Source: Bacteroidales bacterium
GTDB lineage: Bacteria; Bacteroidota; Bacteroidia; Bacteroidales; FEN-979
Length of the DNA stretch: 33,459 bases
Direction: 5' to 3'
NCBI GenBank assembly: GCA_028706295.1
Contig: JAQWBQ010000005.1
Span: 75,395-108,853 of the forward strand
Part shown: one piece after another, positions 8,609 through 17,268 of the stretch
How the letters are laid out: the number at the start of each line of letters is the position of its first letter
How positions within the stretch are numbered: position 1 is the stretch's first letter
Position numbers and translations under genes: made by a program
The notes under the pieces: generated by a model
The model's input: only the letters and a program-made list of their open reading frames with translations
Database searches by the model: none
Told to the model about the DNA's origin: nothing

Positions 8609-9484
8609 ATGAAAAGAAAATTTACTTTCAGCTCTTTGATCAGTAATCCCAGGTTGACCGTTCCGACTCTTGCCGGAATTTTATTTATGATCTCTGTTTT
8701 ACTGATCGGTTGTTACCAGTTCCGATGGATTCTTCAACCCAGTACGGGATTTACGAACAGCTTTTTTGATGTACCCATCGTCGGGGAGCGTGATAACGAT
8801 CCCGGTCTGACTGAGGATGATTGGGCCAACACCCTGAGAAATATCGGCCTTTTCGGTGTCATGGTACCGGATGGCTGGACGGTTGATGACAGTATCCCGT
8901 ACACCATTATTTCAAAAAATTCAGCATTGTCCAACTCCGGATTTCTGGTTTATAATGCTGCCCATTCACAAACCCTGCAGGACACCATACCTGCACTGCC
9001 CGGTTATCATTGGTGGGGCGCAATCACCGACCGGATTGCAGAGCTGACTTCTTTGGATAGTTTTTATTTTACACCAAGGATTCGCACCAATGCGACGGCA
9101 GGCACCTTTTATTTAAGGTATGCCGTGGGTGATAAAGATTACTGGGATCGTAATCCTGCTGATCAGTACAATTACGGAGGAGGTCTTTCCGATCCCATTG
9201 AAATTGTTATTTCGCACGGAGTAGGCACCCAGGATCTCTTAAACAATGCCAATATTTCGATGTATCCGAATCCAACGGAGGGGATACTCCATATTGATCT
9301 TAAGGGGTACAAATCTGAAGTGATCGCTGTGAATATTTACAACACAGCGGGAATGATGGTTAAGAAAGGTGAAATATTGAGCAGTTCAAGCACCTTTAAT
9401 CTCACAGAGCTTCCAAAAGGAATCTATGTTGTCGAGCTCAGGAACGGAACATTCAAATCACGCACCAAGATCCTGTTGCGTTAA
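8609..9484 (+). CDS. Secreted protein with T9SS C-terminal sorting domain, function unknown
   Basis: A 291-residue exported protein. The N-terminus has a basic stretch of about 20 residues, a hydrophobic core (21-33) and a lipobox-like LIGC ending at Cys35. The middle (about 45-205) is an unrecognised, probably beta-rich ectodomain with FGVMVPDGWTVDDSIPYTI and aromatic motifs. The C-terminus (about 217-291) is a clear type-A T9SS sorting domain: ISMYPNPTEGILHIDL, VNIYNTAGMMV, LPKGIYVVELRNG and a final KILLR. Such domains are recognised by the PorU/PorV machinery and usually removed. A lipobox together with a T9SS tail is unusual. It is the last gene before the GntR regulator and has its own promoter, so membership in the downstream locus is uncertain. 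Confidence 0.82.
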   Translation: MKRKFTFSSLISNPRLTVPTLAGILFMISVLLIGCYQFRWILQPSTGFTNSFFDVPIVGERDNDPGLTEDDWANTLRNIGLFGVMVPDGWTVDDSIPYTIISKNSALSNSGFLVYNAAHSQTLQDTIPALPGYHWWGAITDRIAELTSLDSFYFTPRIRTNATAGTFYLRYAVGDKDYWDRNPADQYNYGGGLSDPIEIVISHGVGTQDLLNNANISMYPNPTEGILHIDLKGYKSEVIAVNIYNTAGMMVKKGEILSSSSTFNLTELPKGIYVVELRNGTFKSRTKILLR

Positions 9485-9543
9485 AAAGGACCGACAGCAA
9501 TAATTCTTCTCGTCAAATCACGGGGAATCAATGTTTGTCAACA

Positions 9544-9589
9544 CCAACACGGGAGTGAAAGACCATAAGTTCATTCGCTCCCGTATTGG
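9544..9589 (+). terminator. Imperfect hairpin downstream of the T9SS gene, possible terminator
   Basis: The left arm (9544-9559) starts CCAACACGGGAGTGAA and pairs, with one mismatch and one G-T pair, to the right arm that ends CGCTCCCGTATTGG at 9589. It lies 60 bases after the stop at 9484. No T-run follows, so it is not a textbook intrinsic terminator; it could instead stabilise the transcript's 3' end. Confidence 0.35.
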
Positions 9590-9748
9590 TAACAATGTAA
9601 CCCCTGGTGTTGAGCATTTTCTTTGACAATACGTTGGTTTCCCATTATGGATTGTACTGAGGATTGCGGGTTGAACAAACCGATTCTAATCTTAGATCAT
9701 CTTAAAGCATTCATTATCTAAGAATTACTTTTCAATCCATAATCAATC

Positions 9749-9764
9749 ATTAATCGTGATTAAT
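9749..9764. promoter_or_regulatory. Perfect palindrome upstream of gntR, candidate operator
   Basis: ATTAATCGTGATTAAT consists of 7-base arms ATTAATC/GATTAAT around a 2-base centre. It ends 39 bases before the ATG of the GntR regulator at 9804. GntR-family dimers commonly bind short palindromes in their own promoter region, so autoregulation is a reasonable inference. No second perfect copy was found before susC. Confidence 0.5.
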
Positions 9765-9803
9765 CTTCTATTCAATTAGTCTGCCATCCCTAATAATTGT
9801 CCA

Positions 9804-10538
9804 ATGAGTTTTTCGATCGATCACAAAAGCAGTCTCCCGTTACACGCTCAGGTCGAGCAATTGCTCCGGGAGCTTATCGCTTCGGAAGAGTACCGGAAAG
9901 GAAAGTTCCTGCCCAATGAGATCAGTCTTGCAAAACAACTGGGGATCTCACGAAATACCGTCAGGCAGGCGACGAACAAACTGGTGTACGAAGGATTGCT
10001 GGTGCGGAAGAAAGGGGTTGGAACGCAGGCTGCCGGGAACAGTGTTGATACCCGGATCAACAACTGGCTGAGTTTTACCCAAGAGATGAAATCAAAAGGC
10101 ATTCAGATCCGGAATTTCGAAATTTCGACCGAATGGATAGAAGCCCAGGATGAGATAGCCCAGTTTTTCAGGATACCGCCCGGAAAAAAGATACTGAAGA
10201 TGACCCGTTTAAGAGGAAGGATGGAGTATCCTTTTGTTTACTTCATCTCCTATTTTCATCCCATGGTTGGCCTTACCGGCGATGAAGATTTCACAAAGCC
10301 TTTATATGAAATCCTGGAAAAGGAGCACTCGGTTATTGCAAAGCTTTCGAAAGAAGAGATATCGGCGCGGGCGGCCGATAAATTTCTCGCCCAAAAACTA
10401 AAAATTAACACCGGTGATCCGATCCTGAAGCGGAAGCGGTATGTGTTTGATCCGGGGAAAAGGCCTATCGAGTACAATATTGGTTATTACCGGGCCGATA
10501 GTTTCATTTATACCATTGAAAGTGAGCGTGACGTATAA
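9804..10538 (+). CDS. GntR family transcriptional regulator (HutC/UTRA type), probable PUL regulator
   Basis: A 244-residue one-component regulator. The N-terminal winged helix (about 8-76) includes LHAQVEQLLRELIASEEY, LPNEISLAKQLGISRNTVRQATNKLVYEGLL and the wing RKKGVGTQ. The C-terminal part (about 88-240) fits the UTRA effector domain, with FFRIPPGKKILKMTRLRG, YFISYFHP and KRKRYVFDPGKRPIEYNIGYYRAD. UTRA domains of this branch bind small ligands, often sugar phosphates. The gene ends 49 bases before susC, on the same strand, and is the only regulator in the cluster. There is no hybrid two-component system, ECF sigma/anti-sigma pair or SusR here. It probably senses an intracellular product of the pathway; the ligand is not known. 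Confidence 0.9.
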   Translation: MSFSIDHKSSLPLHAQVEQLLRELIASEEYRKGKFLPNEISLAKQLGISRNTVRQATNKLVYEGLLVRKKGVGTQAAGNSVDTRINNWLSFTQEMKSKGIQIRNFEISTEWIEAQDEIAQFFRIPPGKKILKMTRLRGRMEYPFVYFISYFHPMVGLTGDEDFTKPLYEILEKEHSVIAKLSKEEISARAADKFLAQKLKINTGDPILKRKRYVFDPGKRPIEYNIGYYRADSFIYTIESERDV

Positions 10539-10587
10539 TCATGCATTCATCTTATCTGTCATCCACCTGAAAAGAAAATAACTGAGT

Positions 10588-13500
10588 ATGTCCAGAACCT
10601 TTGTATTGTTACTGCTGCTATTGCCATTTGCAGCCTTGAGTCAGCAACGAATTATCACCGGAACCGTAAAGGATGCAGCCGATGGAAGCACCTTACCCGG
10701 AGTCACCATCCTGGAAAAGGGCACCGCCAATGGCACCACAACCGATTCGAAGGGTAATTTCAGCCTGAAAATCAATGAATCCTCTAAGTTTCTTATCTTT
10801 TCATTCATTGGGATGAGAACGATTGAGGTGCCGGTGAAGGAATCCAATGTTATGCATGTCAGCATGGAGGCTGTCAACACCACGCTCGACGAGGTCGTCG
10901 TGATCGGCTACGGAGCCGTAAAAAAGAGTGACCTCACCGGTTCCGTTGCAAGCGTTAAAGCCGATGAGATGAAAATGATTCCTGTCAATTCCCTGGACCA
11001 GGGAATCCAGGGAAAAGTCACCGGGGTTCAGGTGACTCAATTGTCGTCGCAACCGGGTGGCGCCACGATGGTGAGAATCCGCGGCGGTAATTCCATCATG
11101 GCGGGGAATGAACCCCTTTACGTGATCGACGGGGTGCTTGTCGAAAGCCAGGTCGACCTGTCGTGGATCGGTTCACCGGCACAGAATGGTCTGAGCTCCA
11201 TCAACCCCAATGACATTGAGTCGATGGAGATCCTGAAGGATGCTTCCGCAACGTCGATTTACGGGGCCAAGGGTGCGAATGGTGTGGTTCTCATCACTAC
11301 AAAAAAAGGGAAATCGGGTAAGGACAATATTACTTTCGAAACCTACTTCGGAACACAGATCAAGGCAAAGGATATCGAGGTCATGAATGCCTCACAATTT
11401 GCTAGGCTTTATGATGAAGCCGGGTACAATGCCGATTCCACTTATGTGCCCCTATACCCCAATCCCGACAGTTTAGGGGCCGGCACCGACTGGCAATCGG
11501 AGATTTACCGGAATGCTCCGATCCAAAACTACCAGGTGAGTTTTTCCGGCGCCAACGATAAAACTTCATACGCTTTGAGTCTGGGATATTACAATCAAAA
11601 AGGGATCATTTACGGTTCCGATTTTAAGCGTTATTCCTTCCGGACCAACCTCGACCGAAAGATGACCAAGAAATTAACAGGTGGAACCAACCTGAGTTAT
11701 ACGCAAACCGTGTCAAACACCGTTCCGACCGACACGCCGGGGGGATTTTTCCCGGGTGTCGTGAACACAGCCTTGATTTTTAATCCGGCACTGCCGGTGT
11801 ATGATTCAACCGGACAGTACACCCTTACCGACCCCAACGCGGATGCCTGGCTCGACAATCCTGTGGCAGTCACCCGGGATGTGGATGCCGTGGATAAAGT
11901 CAGCCGGTTCCTTGGCAATGTTTATCTGGAATATACCATTTTCCAGGATTTGAAGTTCAGAACCAATTTTGGCGCCGACATTTACCATTCGGTGCAGGAC
12001 ATGTATACACCGCGGTATGTTTACTCCGGCTCGTTCAATGATGGCCAGGCCCGTTTTGCCACCACCGACCTTCAAAACTATATTTTCGACAATACCCTGA
12101 CCTATAACCACATCTGGAACAAGATTCACAAATTCACTGCAATGGCCGGGATGACCTATCAAAACAACACAACGCGGACTTTTATCGATATCGCCACAGG
12201 ATTCCCGAACGACATCCTGGGGTATTACGGCATTCAGAATGCGACCAACATGCCGACCATCTATTCCTCCTTCACCGAATCAGCGGCTGTGTCGTATCTT
12301 GCCAGGGTCAACTACAATCTGAAAGAAAGGTATTTATTTACCGTGACCTGTCGTGTTGACGGTTCCTCCAAATTCGGTTCGAATAACCGCTTTGCTACCT
12401 TTCCTTCGGCTGCGGTTGCCTGGAGGCTTTCGGAGGAGAACTGGCTGAAGGAGGTTCGTTGGATCTCCAACATGAAGCTCAGGATGAGTTATGGACTAAG
12501 CGGGAATGACCGTATTGCCAATTATGCCTTTATCAGGACGATTTCCTCATCGGTTTACTACTTCAATAACTCTTTTCCAGGTACGGGTTTTGCGCCTGAT
12601 AATCCGGGAAACAACAACCTGAAATGGGAGACCACCGCACAATTCGATGTCGGATTGGATGTAAGTGTGGTTAACGGCCGGATTGCCGCGACGGTTGATT
12701 ACTACAACAAACGAACTTCCGATCTGCTCTACTATTCGAATCTTCCCTGGGCAACCGGTTACAGCTCCTACCTGAACAACATCGGAAAGCTCAGGAACAG
12801 CGGGGTAGAACTCGCATTGAATACCATGAATTTCGTCGGGGCTTTCAAATGGAACAGTTCTCTCAACGTGTCGATCAACCGCAATATGGTGACCGACCTG
12901 AACGGATCGGAACTGTACATTAACAACGACACGTACAAACTGAAGATCGGGAACTGGGCGGTGATCCGGGAAGGCGAACCAATGGGCAGCTTTTACGGTC
13001 TGCGGGCTGACGGAATATGGCAGACTGCTGAAGCTGAGGTTGCCGCCAAATACGGTGCAAAACCAGGAGATTTTAAGTATGTCGATAAAAATAATGACGG
13101 AAAAATCAATTCCGATGACTGTGAGATCATCGGTCATGCGCTGCCCGATTTTACATGGGGTTTCAACAATACTTTTTCTTTCAAGAATTTTACACTTGAC
13201 ATATTTCTGCAGGGAAGCCAGGGAAACCAGATTCTCAACAGCAACCGGTTTGAGCTGGAATCGGGTAATGGTTTATCGAATGCTTCCGTAAACCTGTTGG
13301 ACCGGTGGACTCCGGAAAACCCAAGCAATGTTTATCCCCGGGCAAACAGGAATGCAGACTACCTTCACATGTCGGATCGGTATCTGGAGGATGGATCCTA
13401 CGTCCGGATCAAGACCATCACACTGTCGTATGACTTACCGGAGAAGGCAGTCAATGCCATAAGGCTTTCGAAGATAAAAGTTTATGTAACTGCCCAAAAC

Positions 13501-13638
13501 ATGTTTACGTTCACAAAATACACCGGGTTCGATCCGGAGGTTGGTTCATTCGGTCTTGACAACACCCGGCTGGGATACGATTTCGGCTCTTATCCATCGG
13601 TGAAGACCTATATTATCGGGGCAAGTATCAGCTTTTAG
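10588..13638 (+). CDS. SusC/RagA family TonB-dependent outer-membrane transporter
   Basis: A 1016-residue outer-membrane importer for glycan fragments. A signal peptide (about 1-19, cut after ALSQ) is followed by a carboxypeptidase-regulatory-like domain (about 20-100: ITGTVKDAADGSTLPGVTILEKG). Next is the TonB-linked start of the plug, DEVVVIGYGAVKKSDLTGSV, then the plug signature MVRIRGGNSIMAGNEPLYVIDGVLVE and INPNDIESMEILKDASATSIYGAKGANGVVLIT. The remaining ~750 residues are aromatic-rich barrel strands ending in GASISF with a terminal Phe. It pairs with the SusD gene 78 bases downstream and takes energy from TonB/ExbBD encoded elsewhere. Length and order are ordinary for the family. The imported glycan cannot be deduced from this protein alone. 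Confidence 0.97.
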   Translation: MSRTFVLLLLLLPFAALSQQRIITGTVKDAADGSTLPGVTILEKGTANGTTTDSKGNFSLKINESSKFLIFSFIGMRTIEVPVKESNVMHVSMEAVNTTLDEVVVIGYGAVKKSDLTGSVASVKADEMKMIPVNSLDQGIQGKVTGVQVTQLSSQPGGATMVRIRGGNSIMAGNEPLYVIDGVLVESQVDLSWIGSPAQNGLSSINPNDIESMEILKDASATSIYGAKGANGVVLITTKKGKSGKDNITFETYFGTQIKAKDIEVMNASQFARLYDEAGYNADSTYVPLYPNPDSLGAGTDWQSEIYRNAPIQNYQVSFSGANDKTSYALSLGYYNQKGIIYGSDFKRYSFRTNLDRKMTKKLTGGTNLSYTQTVSNTVPTDTPGGFFPGVVNTALIFNPALPVYDSTGQYTLTDPNADAWLDNPVAVTRDVDAVDKVSRFLGNVYLEYTIFQDLKFRTNFGADIYHSVQDMYTPRYVYSGSFNDGQARFATTDLQNYIFDNTLTYNHIWNKIHKFTAMAGMTYQNNTTRTFIDIATGFPNDILGYYGIQNATNMPTIYSSFTESAAVSYLARVNYNLKERYLFTVTCRVDGSSKFGSNNRFATFPSAAVAWRLSEENWLKEVRWISNMKLRMSYGLSGNDRIANYAFIRTISSSVYYFNNSFPGTGFAPDNPGNNNLKWETTAQFDVGLDVSVVNGRIAATVDYYNKRTSDLLYYSNLPWATGYSSYLNNIGKLRNSGVELALNTMNFVGAFKWNSSLNVSINRNMVTDLNGSELYINNDTYKLKIGNWAVIREGEPMGSFYGLRADGIWQTAEAEVAAKYGAKPGDFKYVDKNNDGKINSDDCEIIGHALPDFTWGFNNTFSFKNFTLDIFLQGSQGNQILNSNRFELESGNGLSNASVNLLDRWTPENPSNVYPRANRNADYLHMSDRYLEDGSYVRIKTITLSYDLPEKAVNAIRLSKIKVYVTAQNMFTFTKYTGFDPEVGSFGLDNTRLGYDFGSYPSVKTYIIGASISF

Positions 13639-13659
13639 CTAAACCTGTCACGAGTAAAC

Positions 13660-13682
13660 CAAAAGACAAATCAAAAGACAAA
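13660..13682. repeat. Short direct repeat in the susC-susD spacer
   Basis: CAAAAGACAAA occurs twice (13660-13670 and 13672-13682) with one base between, followed by a similar CAAAAC. It sits in the 78-base A-rich spacer, which also has AGGAAGG two bases before the susD ATG. That purine stretch is too close for a standard Shine-Dalgarno site. Confidence 0.6.
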
Positions 13683-13716
13683 CAAAACAATAAGCATCTA
13701 ATAAAACAGGAAGGCA

Positions 13717-15162
13717 ATGAAAAAGATATCGACCCTCTTTGTATCTATCCTCATTCTGGCGGCAGCATCGTGCACCAAGGAACTGGATCAGGAGCCGCAC
13801 CAGATTTATTACGACAATTATTACCAGACAGGCGATGATGCGCTGACCGCGGTGAATGCCGTTTATGATGTGCTCGGATCGGTCAACCAGTATTCGAGCT
13901 ATTTGTGGCTGATCCAGGACATCGGCTCGGACGATTGCAATGCCCGGGTGACCCTGAACGATCCGAACCTGCATGATATCAACAATTATTCACTCAAGAC
14001 CGATAACAACTATCTCGCTAAGATTTGGCAGGGATCCTACCTTGGGATCAGCAGGGCAAACATCGTGTTAGAAAAAGTTCCCGGTATTTCGATGGACACC
14101 GCGCTCAAGGCACGGATTCTTGGCGAGGCGCGTTTTTTAAGGGCGCTGAACTACTTTAACCTCGTCAGGTTGTTTGGCGATGTCCCGTTGGTCACTGTTC
14201 CGGTATCGGCCAACCTTACCCCTGAAGAACTCTATCCTCCGAGGACTCCGGTCATGAAAGTTTATGTCCAGATTATTGCCGACCTGGACATCGCAGCCGC
14301 AAAACTTCCCGCAAAATACACCAATCCCAACGACAAGGGACGGGCCACCAGTGGGGCAGCGCTCGGTGTTCTTTCAAAAGTTTACCTGACCTTGAAGGAT
14401 TGGGATCATGCTGTTTCCGCTGCCAGACAGGTAATCGAATCGAACGTTTATGCCTTGCACCCCGATTACGCCACAAACTGGAAAGAGGCCAGTAAGAATG
14501 GGATCGAGTCGGTGTTTGAGGTTCAATTTTACCGGAAAGTGACATCGGAAAACTCACAAATGGTAATTTCGGGTCTTCCATCTATTCCCGGGCTTTTCGC
14601 GGCAGGGGTTGAGATCATGTTGCCTACCGAAGATCTTCTGACAAGCTTCGATACCAACGATTACCGGAAAGAGGTGACCTTTTTCGATCAATACTGGCAA
14701 TACACCTTCGAACCGCACATTTGGAAATACTGGGATCAGGTTGCATATAAACCTGCCGCTACCAGCGCCTCCGGGGCTGATTTCATGGTGATGCGCTACG
14801 CGGAAGTACTGCTGATCTTTGCCGAGGCGCTGAATGAAGCCAACGGTGGCCCAACCGCCGAAGCTTACGAGGCCATCAACAGAATCCGCGAGCGGGCCAG
14901 GAACGGTAATACCTCTGCCCTCCCCGATCTGAGCGGACTGAGCCAGGATGAGTTCAGAAAAGCCGTGATGCTGGAGCGCAGGCACGAGTTTGTCAATGAA
15001 GGTCAGCGGTGGTACGATCTCGTGAGAACCGGGACGCTGATCGAGAATGTTAAGAAGGCCAAAGGCGACAAGTCGAACCCCTCCTCTTTCAATTATCTGT
15101 TCCCGATACCGCAACGGGAAAGAGATATAAATCTGAATCTAACACAGAATCCGGGATACTGA
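13717..15162 (+). CDS. SusD/RagB family glycan-binding outer-membrane lipoprotein
   Basis: A 481-residue surface lipoprotein that caps the SusC transporter and captures glycan. The signal peptide ends in a lipobox, ILAAASC, with lipidated Cys19. The SusD fold is shown by the N-terminal TALTAVNAVYDVLG-like helices, LGEARFLRALNYFNLVRLFGDVPLV (TPR-like core), YPPRTPVMKVYVQIIADLDIA, the C-terminal MVMRYAEVLLIFAEALNEANG, INRIRERARN, and the final FRKAVMLERRHEFVNEGQRWYDLVRTG with LFPIPQRERDINLNLTQNPGY. It is the invariant partner of the upstream SusC. It ends 61 bases before the esterase gene, in one co-directional run. Confidence 0.97.
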   Translation: MKKISTLFVSILILAAASCTKELDQEPHQIYYDNYYQTGDDALTAVNAVYDVLGSVNQYSSYLWLIQDIGSDDCNARVTLNDPNLHDINNYSLKTDNNYLAKIWQGSYLGISRANIVLEKVPGISMDTALKARILGEARFLRALNYFNLVRLFGDVPLVTVPVSANLTPEELYPPRTPVMKVYVQIIADLDIAAAKLPAKYTNPNDKGRATSGAALGVLSKVYLTLKDWDHAVSAARQVIESNVYALHPDYATNWKEASKNGIESVFEVQFYRKVTSENSQMVISGLPSIPGLFAAGVEIMLPTEDLLTSFDTNDYRKEVTFFDQYWQYTFEPHIWKYWDQVAYKPAATSASGADFMVMRYAEVLLIFAEALNEANGGPTAEAYEAINRIRERARNGNTSALPDLSGLSQDEFRKAVMLERRHEFVNEGQRWYDLVRTGTLIENVKKAKGDKSNPSSFNYLFPIPQRERDINLNLTQNPGY

Positions 15163-15223
15163 TAGAATTTACCATTGACAAGATTTACGATTTACGATTG
15201 AATTTCGGGTTAAAATCGGAGAA

Positions 15224-17203
15224 ATGAAAAACGGCATAAAGATATTCTTCCTCTTTTCATTCCTTGCTGTAACAATCAGTGCCGGGGCTATCATTCGTAT
15301 GCCGGTCATCTTCCAGAACAACATGGTGCTGCAGCGCGACAAGGAGGTCGCAATATGGGGTTTTGGCTCAGCCGGTGAAAAGGTGACCGTCATTTTCAGA
15401 GAATTGAAGATTCAAACAACGACAGACGAAAATGGACGGTGGTTGATTCACCTTCCTTCGCAGAAAGCCGGTGGTCCTTATGAAATTTCCATCCGTGGTG
15501 AAAGCAATGTTATTGAACTGAAGAACATCCTTTTCGGCGATGTCTGGATTTGTGGCGGGCAATCGAACATGCAGTTCAGCCTGGATCAGATCGGGCACGT
15601 TCCGCACGACACAACCGCGATCAGTCACTCATCGATACGGATATTCACTGCCCACATTGGCATGGATTATATCCCTGTTGACGATCTGAAAGGAGGTGTT
15701 TGGAAACAAGCCACAGCCGCAACGATCCGGAATTTTTCTGCAACCGGTTATTTCTTCGGGAAGTTCCTGTACGACAGCCTTAAGGTTCCTATCGGACTGA
15801 TCAGCGACAACCTTGGCGCCACTTCTATTGAGACCTGGATTAGCCGTGACGCCTTAGGTCAGTTTCCGCAGTTTGGTGAATACGTCAGGAACTTCCTGGT
15901 TCCTGGGAATAGTGCCAGGGAGGTAGAAGACAATTTTACCAGCATAAAGTCGGAATGGGAAAAGAAATATTACCTGATTGGCAAGGGGTTGGAGGAACGC
16001 TGGTATCTTCCGGAAACGGATACATCGGGATGGAAACAGATGGAAGTCCCCGGCTGGTGGGAGGATCATGGATTGGCCGACTTTGACGGGGTGGTTTGGT
16101 TCAGGCGTCAATTCGACCTCCCTCCGACCTTCACAGGTGATACACTCTTTTTACCATTGAACCAGATCGACGATTACGACATCACCTGGGTCAACGGGCA
16201 GAAAGTTGGTGAGGGGTATGGGAACCAGACTTGGCGAAGATACAAAGTTCCCGCCGGGATTCTCAAACCAAAAGGGAATACACTGGTCGTCAGGGTTCTT
16301 GATACCGGCGGCCGGGGAGGCATGTACACCCATGCCATCTGGTGGGAGCCGTATCTTGTGGGCAGCTGGTCTTACAGGACCGATGGCAGCATTGATGTGA
16401 CCAAATTCCTGAAACCGCACGTGGTCAACATGTCACCCTTTTCAACTCCGGCGGTCCTCTACAATGCCAACATCGCTCCGCTCACCCCGTTGGCCATCAA
16501 AGGATTCATCTGGTACCAGGGCGAAAGCAATGCTGCCCGGGCTGCAGAATATGGACAGTTGTTCCCGGCTATGATCCTTGACTTGCGGTCGAAATTTGGC
16601 CAGGGAGATCTGCCGTTTCTTTTTGTTCAATTAGCCAATCACCATCCTGAGTCAGACATACCCTCGGAAAGTACCTGGGCTGAGCTCAGAGAAGCACAGG
16701 CCGGAGCTTTGAGGCTGAAAAATACCGGTATGGCGGTGACGATCGACATCGGCGATGCTTACGACATTCATCCCCGGAATAAAATGGAAGTCGGTCGTCG
16801 GCTTGGTTTGCTTGCTCTGAATATCGCTTATGGAAGACAGCTAGTGTGTTCCGGTCCGACCTTCACAAAAGCCGAAGTTCGATCCGACTGTGTGATCCTG
16901 CATTTCAACCAAGAAAACCCACTCATCACAAAGGATAAATACGGGTACGTTAGGGGGTTTGCTGTGGCCGGAAACGACAGGGAATTCCACTGGGCCAAAG
17001 CGACGATCCATCAGGGCGATCTGATCATTGCGAGTGAAAATGTGAAGGAGCCTGTTGCTGTCCGCTATTTATGGTCCGATAATCCCGGGAGTATAGATTT
17101 GTACAACAAAGAGGGGTTGCCGGTGGCGCCATTCAGAAGCGACGATTGGCCGCTTTCCACTGCCGGCCGGGTTTATTCCGAAAATCCCTGGGAGCAGAAT
17201 TGA
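15224..17203 (+). CDS. Sialate O-acetylesterase-like SGNH esterase
   Basis: A 659-residue exported carbohydrate esterase that probably removes acetyl groups from the imported glycan. A signal peptide (about 1-24, FLAVTISAGA) is followed by a beta-sandwich, then the SGNH blocks: ICGGQSNMQFSLD with nucleophile Ser114, IKGFIWYQGESNA (425-437) and DAYDIHPRNK with Asp514 and His516 completing the triad. Between blocks, residues about 265-385 form a galactose-binding-like sandwich (WKQMEVPGWW, VVWFRRQFDLP, DYDITWVNGQKVG), as in other Bacteroidota members. The family includes 9-O-acetyl sialate esterases but many members act on other acetylated glycans. No sialidase or sialic acid catabolism gene lies here, so a mannan or hemicellulose ester is as likely. 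It precedes GH92 by 65 bases. Confidence 0.9.
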   Translation: MKNGIKIFFLFSFLAVTISAGAIIRMPVIFQNNMVLQRDKEVAIWGFGSAGEKVTVIFRELKIQTTTDENGRWLIHLPSQKAGGPYEISIRGESNVIELKNILFGDVWICGGQSNMQFSLDQIGHVPHDTTAISHSSIRIFTAHIGMDYIPVDDLKGGVWKQATAATIRNFSATGYFFGKFLYDSLKVPIGLISDNLGATSIETWISRDALGQFPQFGEYVRNFLVPGNSAREVEDNFTSIKSEWEKKYYLIGKGLEERWYLPETDTSGWKQMEVPGWWEDHGLADFDGVVWFRRQFDLPPTFTGDTLFLPLNQIDDYDITWVNGQKVGEGYGNQTWRRYKVPAGILKPKGNTLVVRVLDTGGRGGMYTHAIWWEPYLVGSWSYRTDGSIDVTKFLKPHVVNMSPFSTPAVLYNANIAPLTPLAIKGFIWYQGESNAARAAEYGQLFPAMILDLRSKFGQGDLPFLFVQLANHHPESDIPSESTWAELREAQAGALRLKNTGMAVTIDIGDAYDIHPRNKMEVGRRLGLLALNIAYGRQLVCSGPTFTKAEVRSDCVILHFNQENPLITKDKYGYVRGFAVAGNDREFHWAKATIHQGDLIIASENVKEPVAVRYLWSDNPGSIDLYNKEGLPVAPFRSDDWPLSTAGRVYSENPWEQN

Positions 17204-17268
17204 TCGACAATACTGCCAATAAAAGTTGAATTTAAAAGTAAATTATAATTGAATAAACACAGGATACC

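Larger units (their letters stand above)
9485..9803. other. Spacer between T9SS protein and GntR regulator
   Basis: About 319 bases without a gene. It contains a long imperfect hairpin just after the T9SS gene (9544-9589), a weak inverted repeat CTTAGAT/ATCTAAG (9691-9697 and 9716-9722) and a perfect palindrome close to the gntR start (9749-9764). No clear TAnnTTTG box was found for gntR. Confidence 0.6.

Noticed and set aside
15224-17203. Sialic acid utilisation locus
   Set aside because: The esterase family name suggests it, but no sialidase, sialic acid lyase, epimerase or transporter gene is present; the neighbours point to hexose use.
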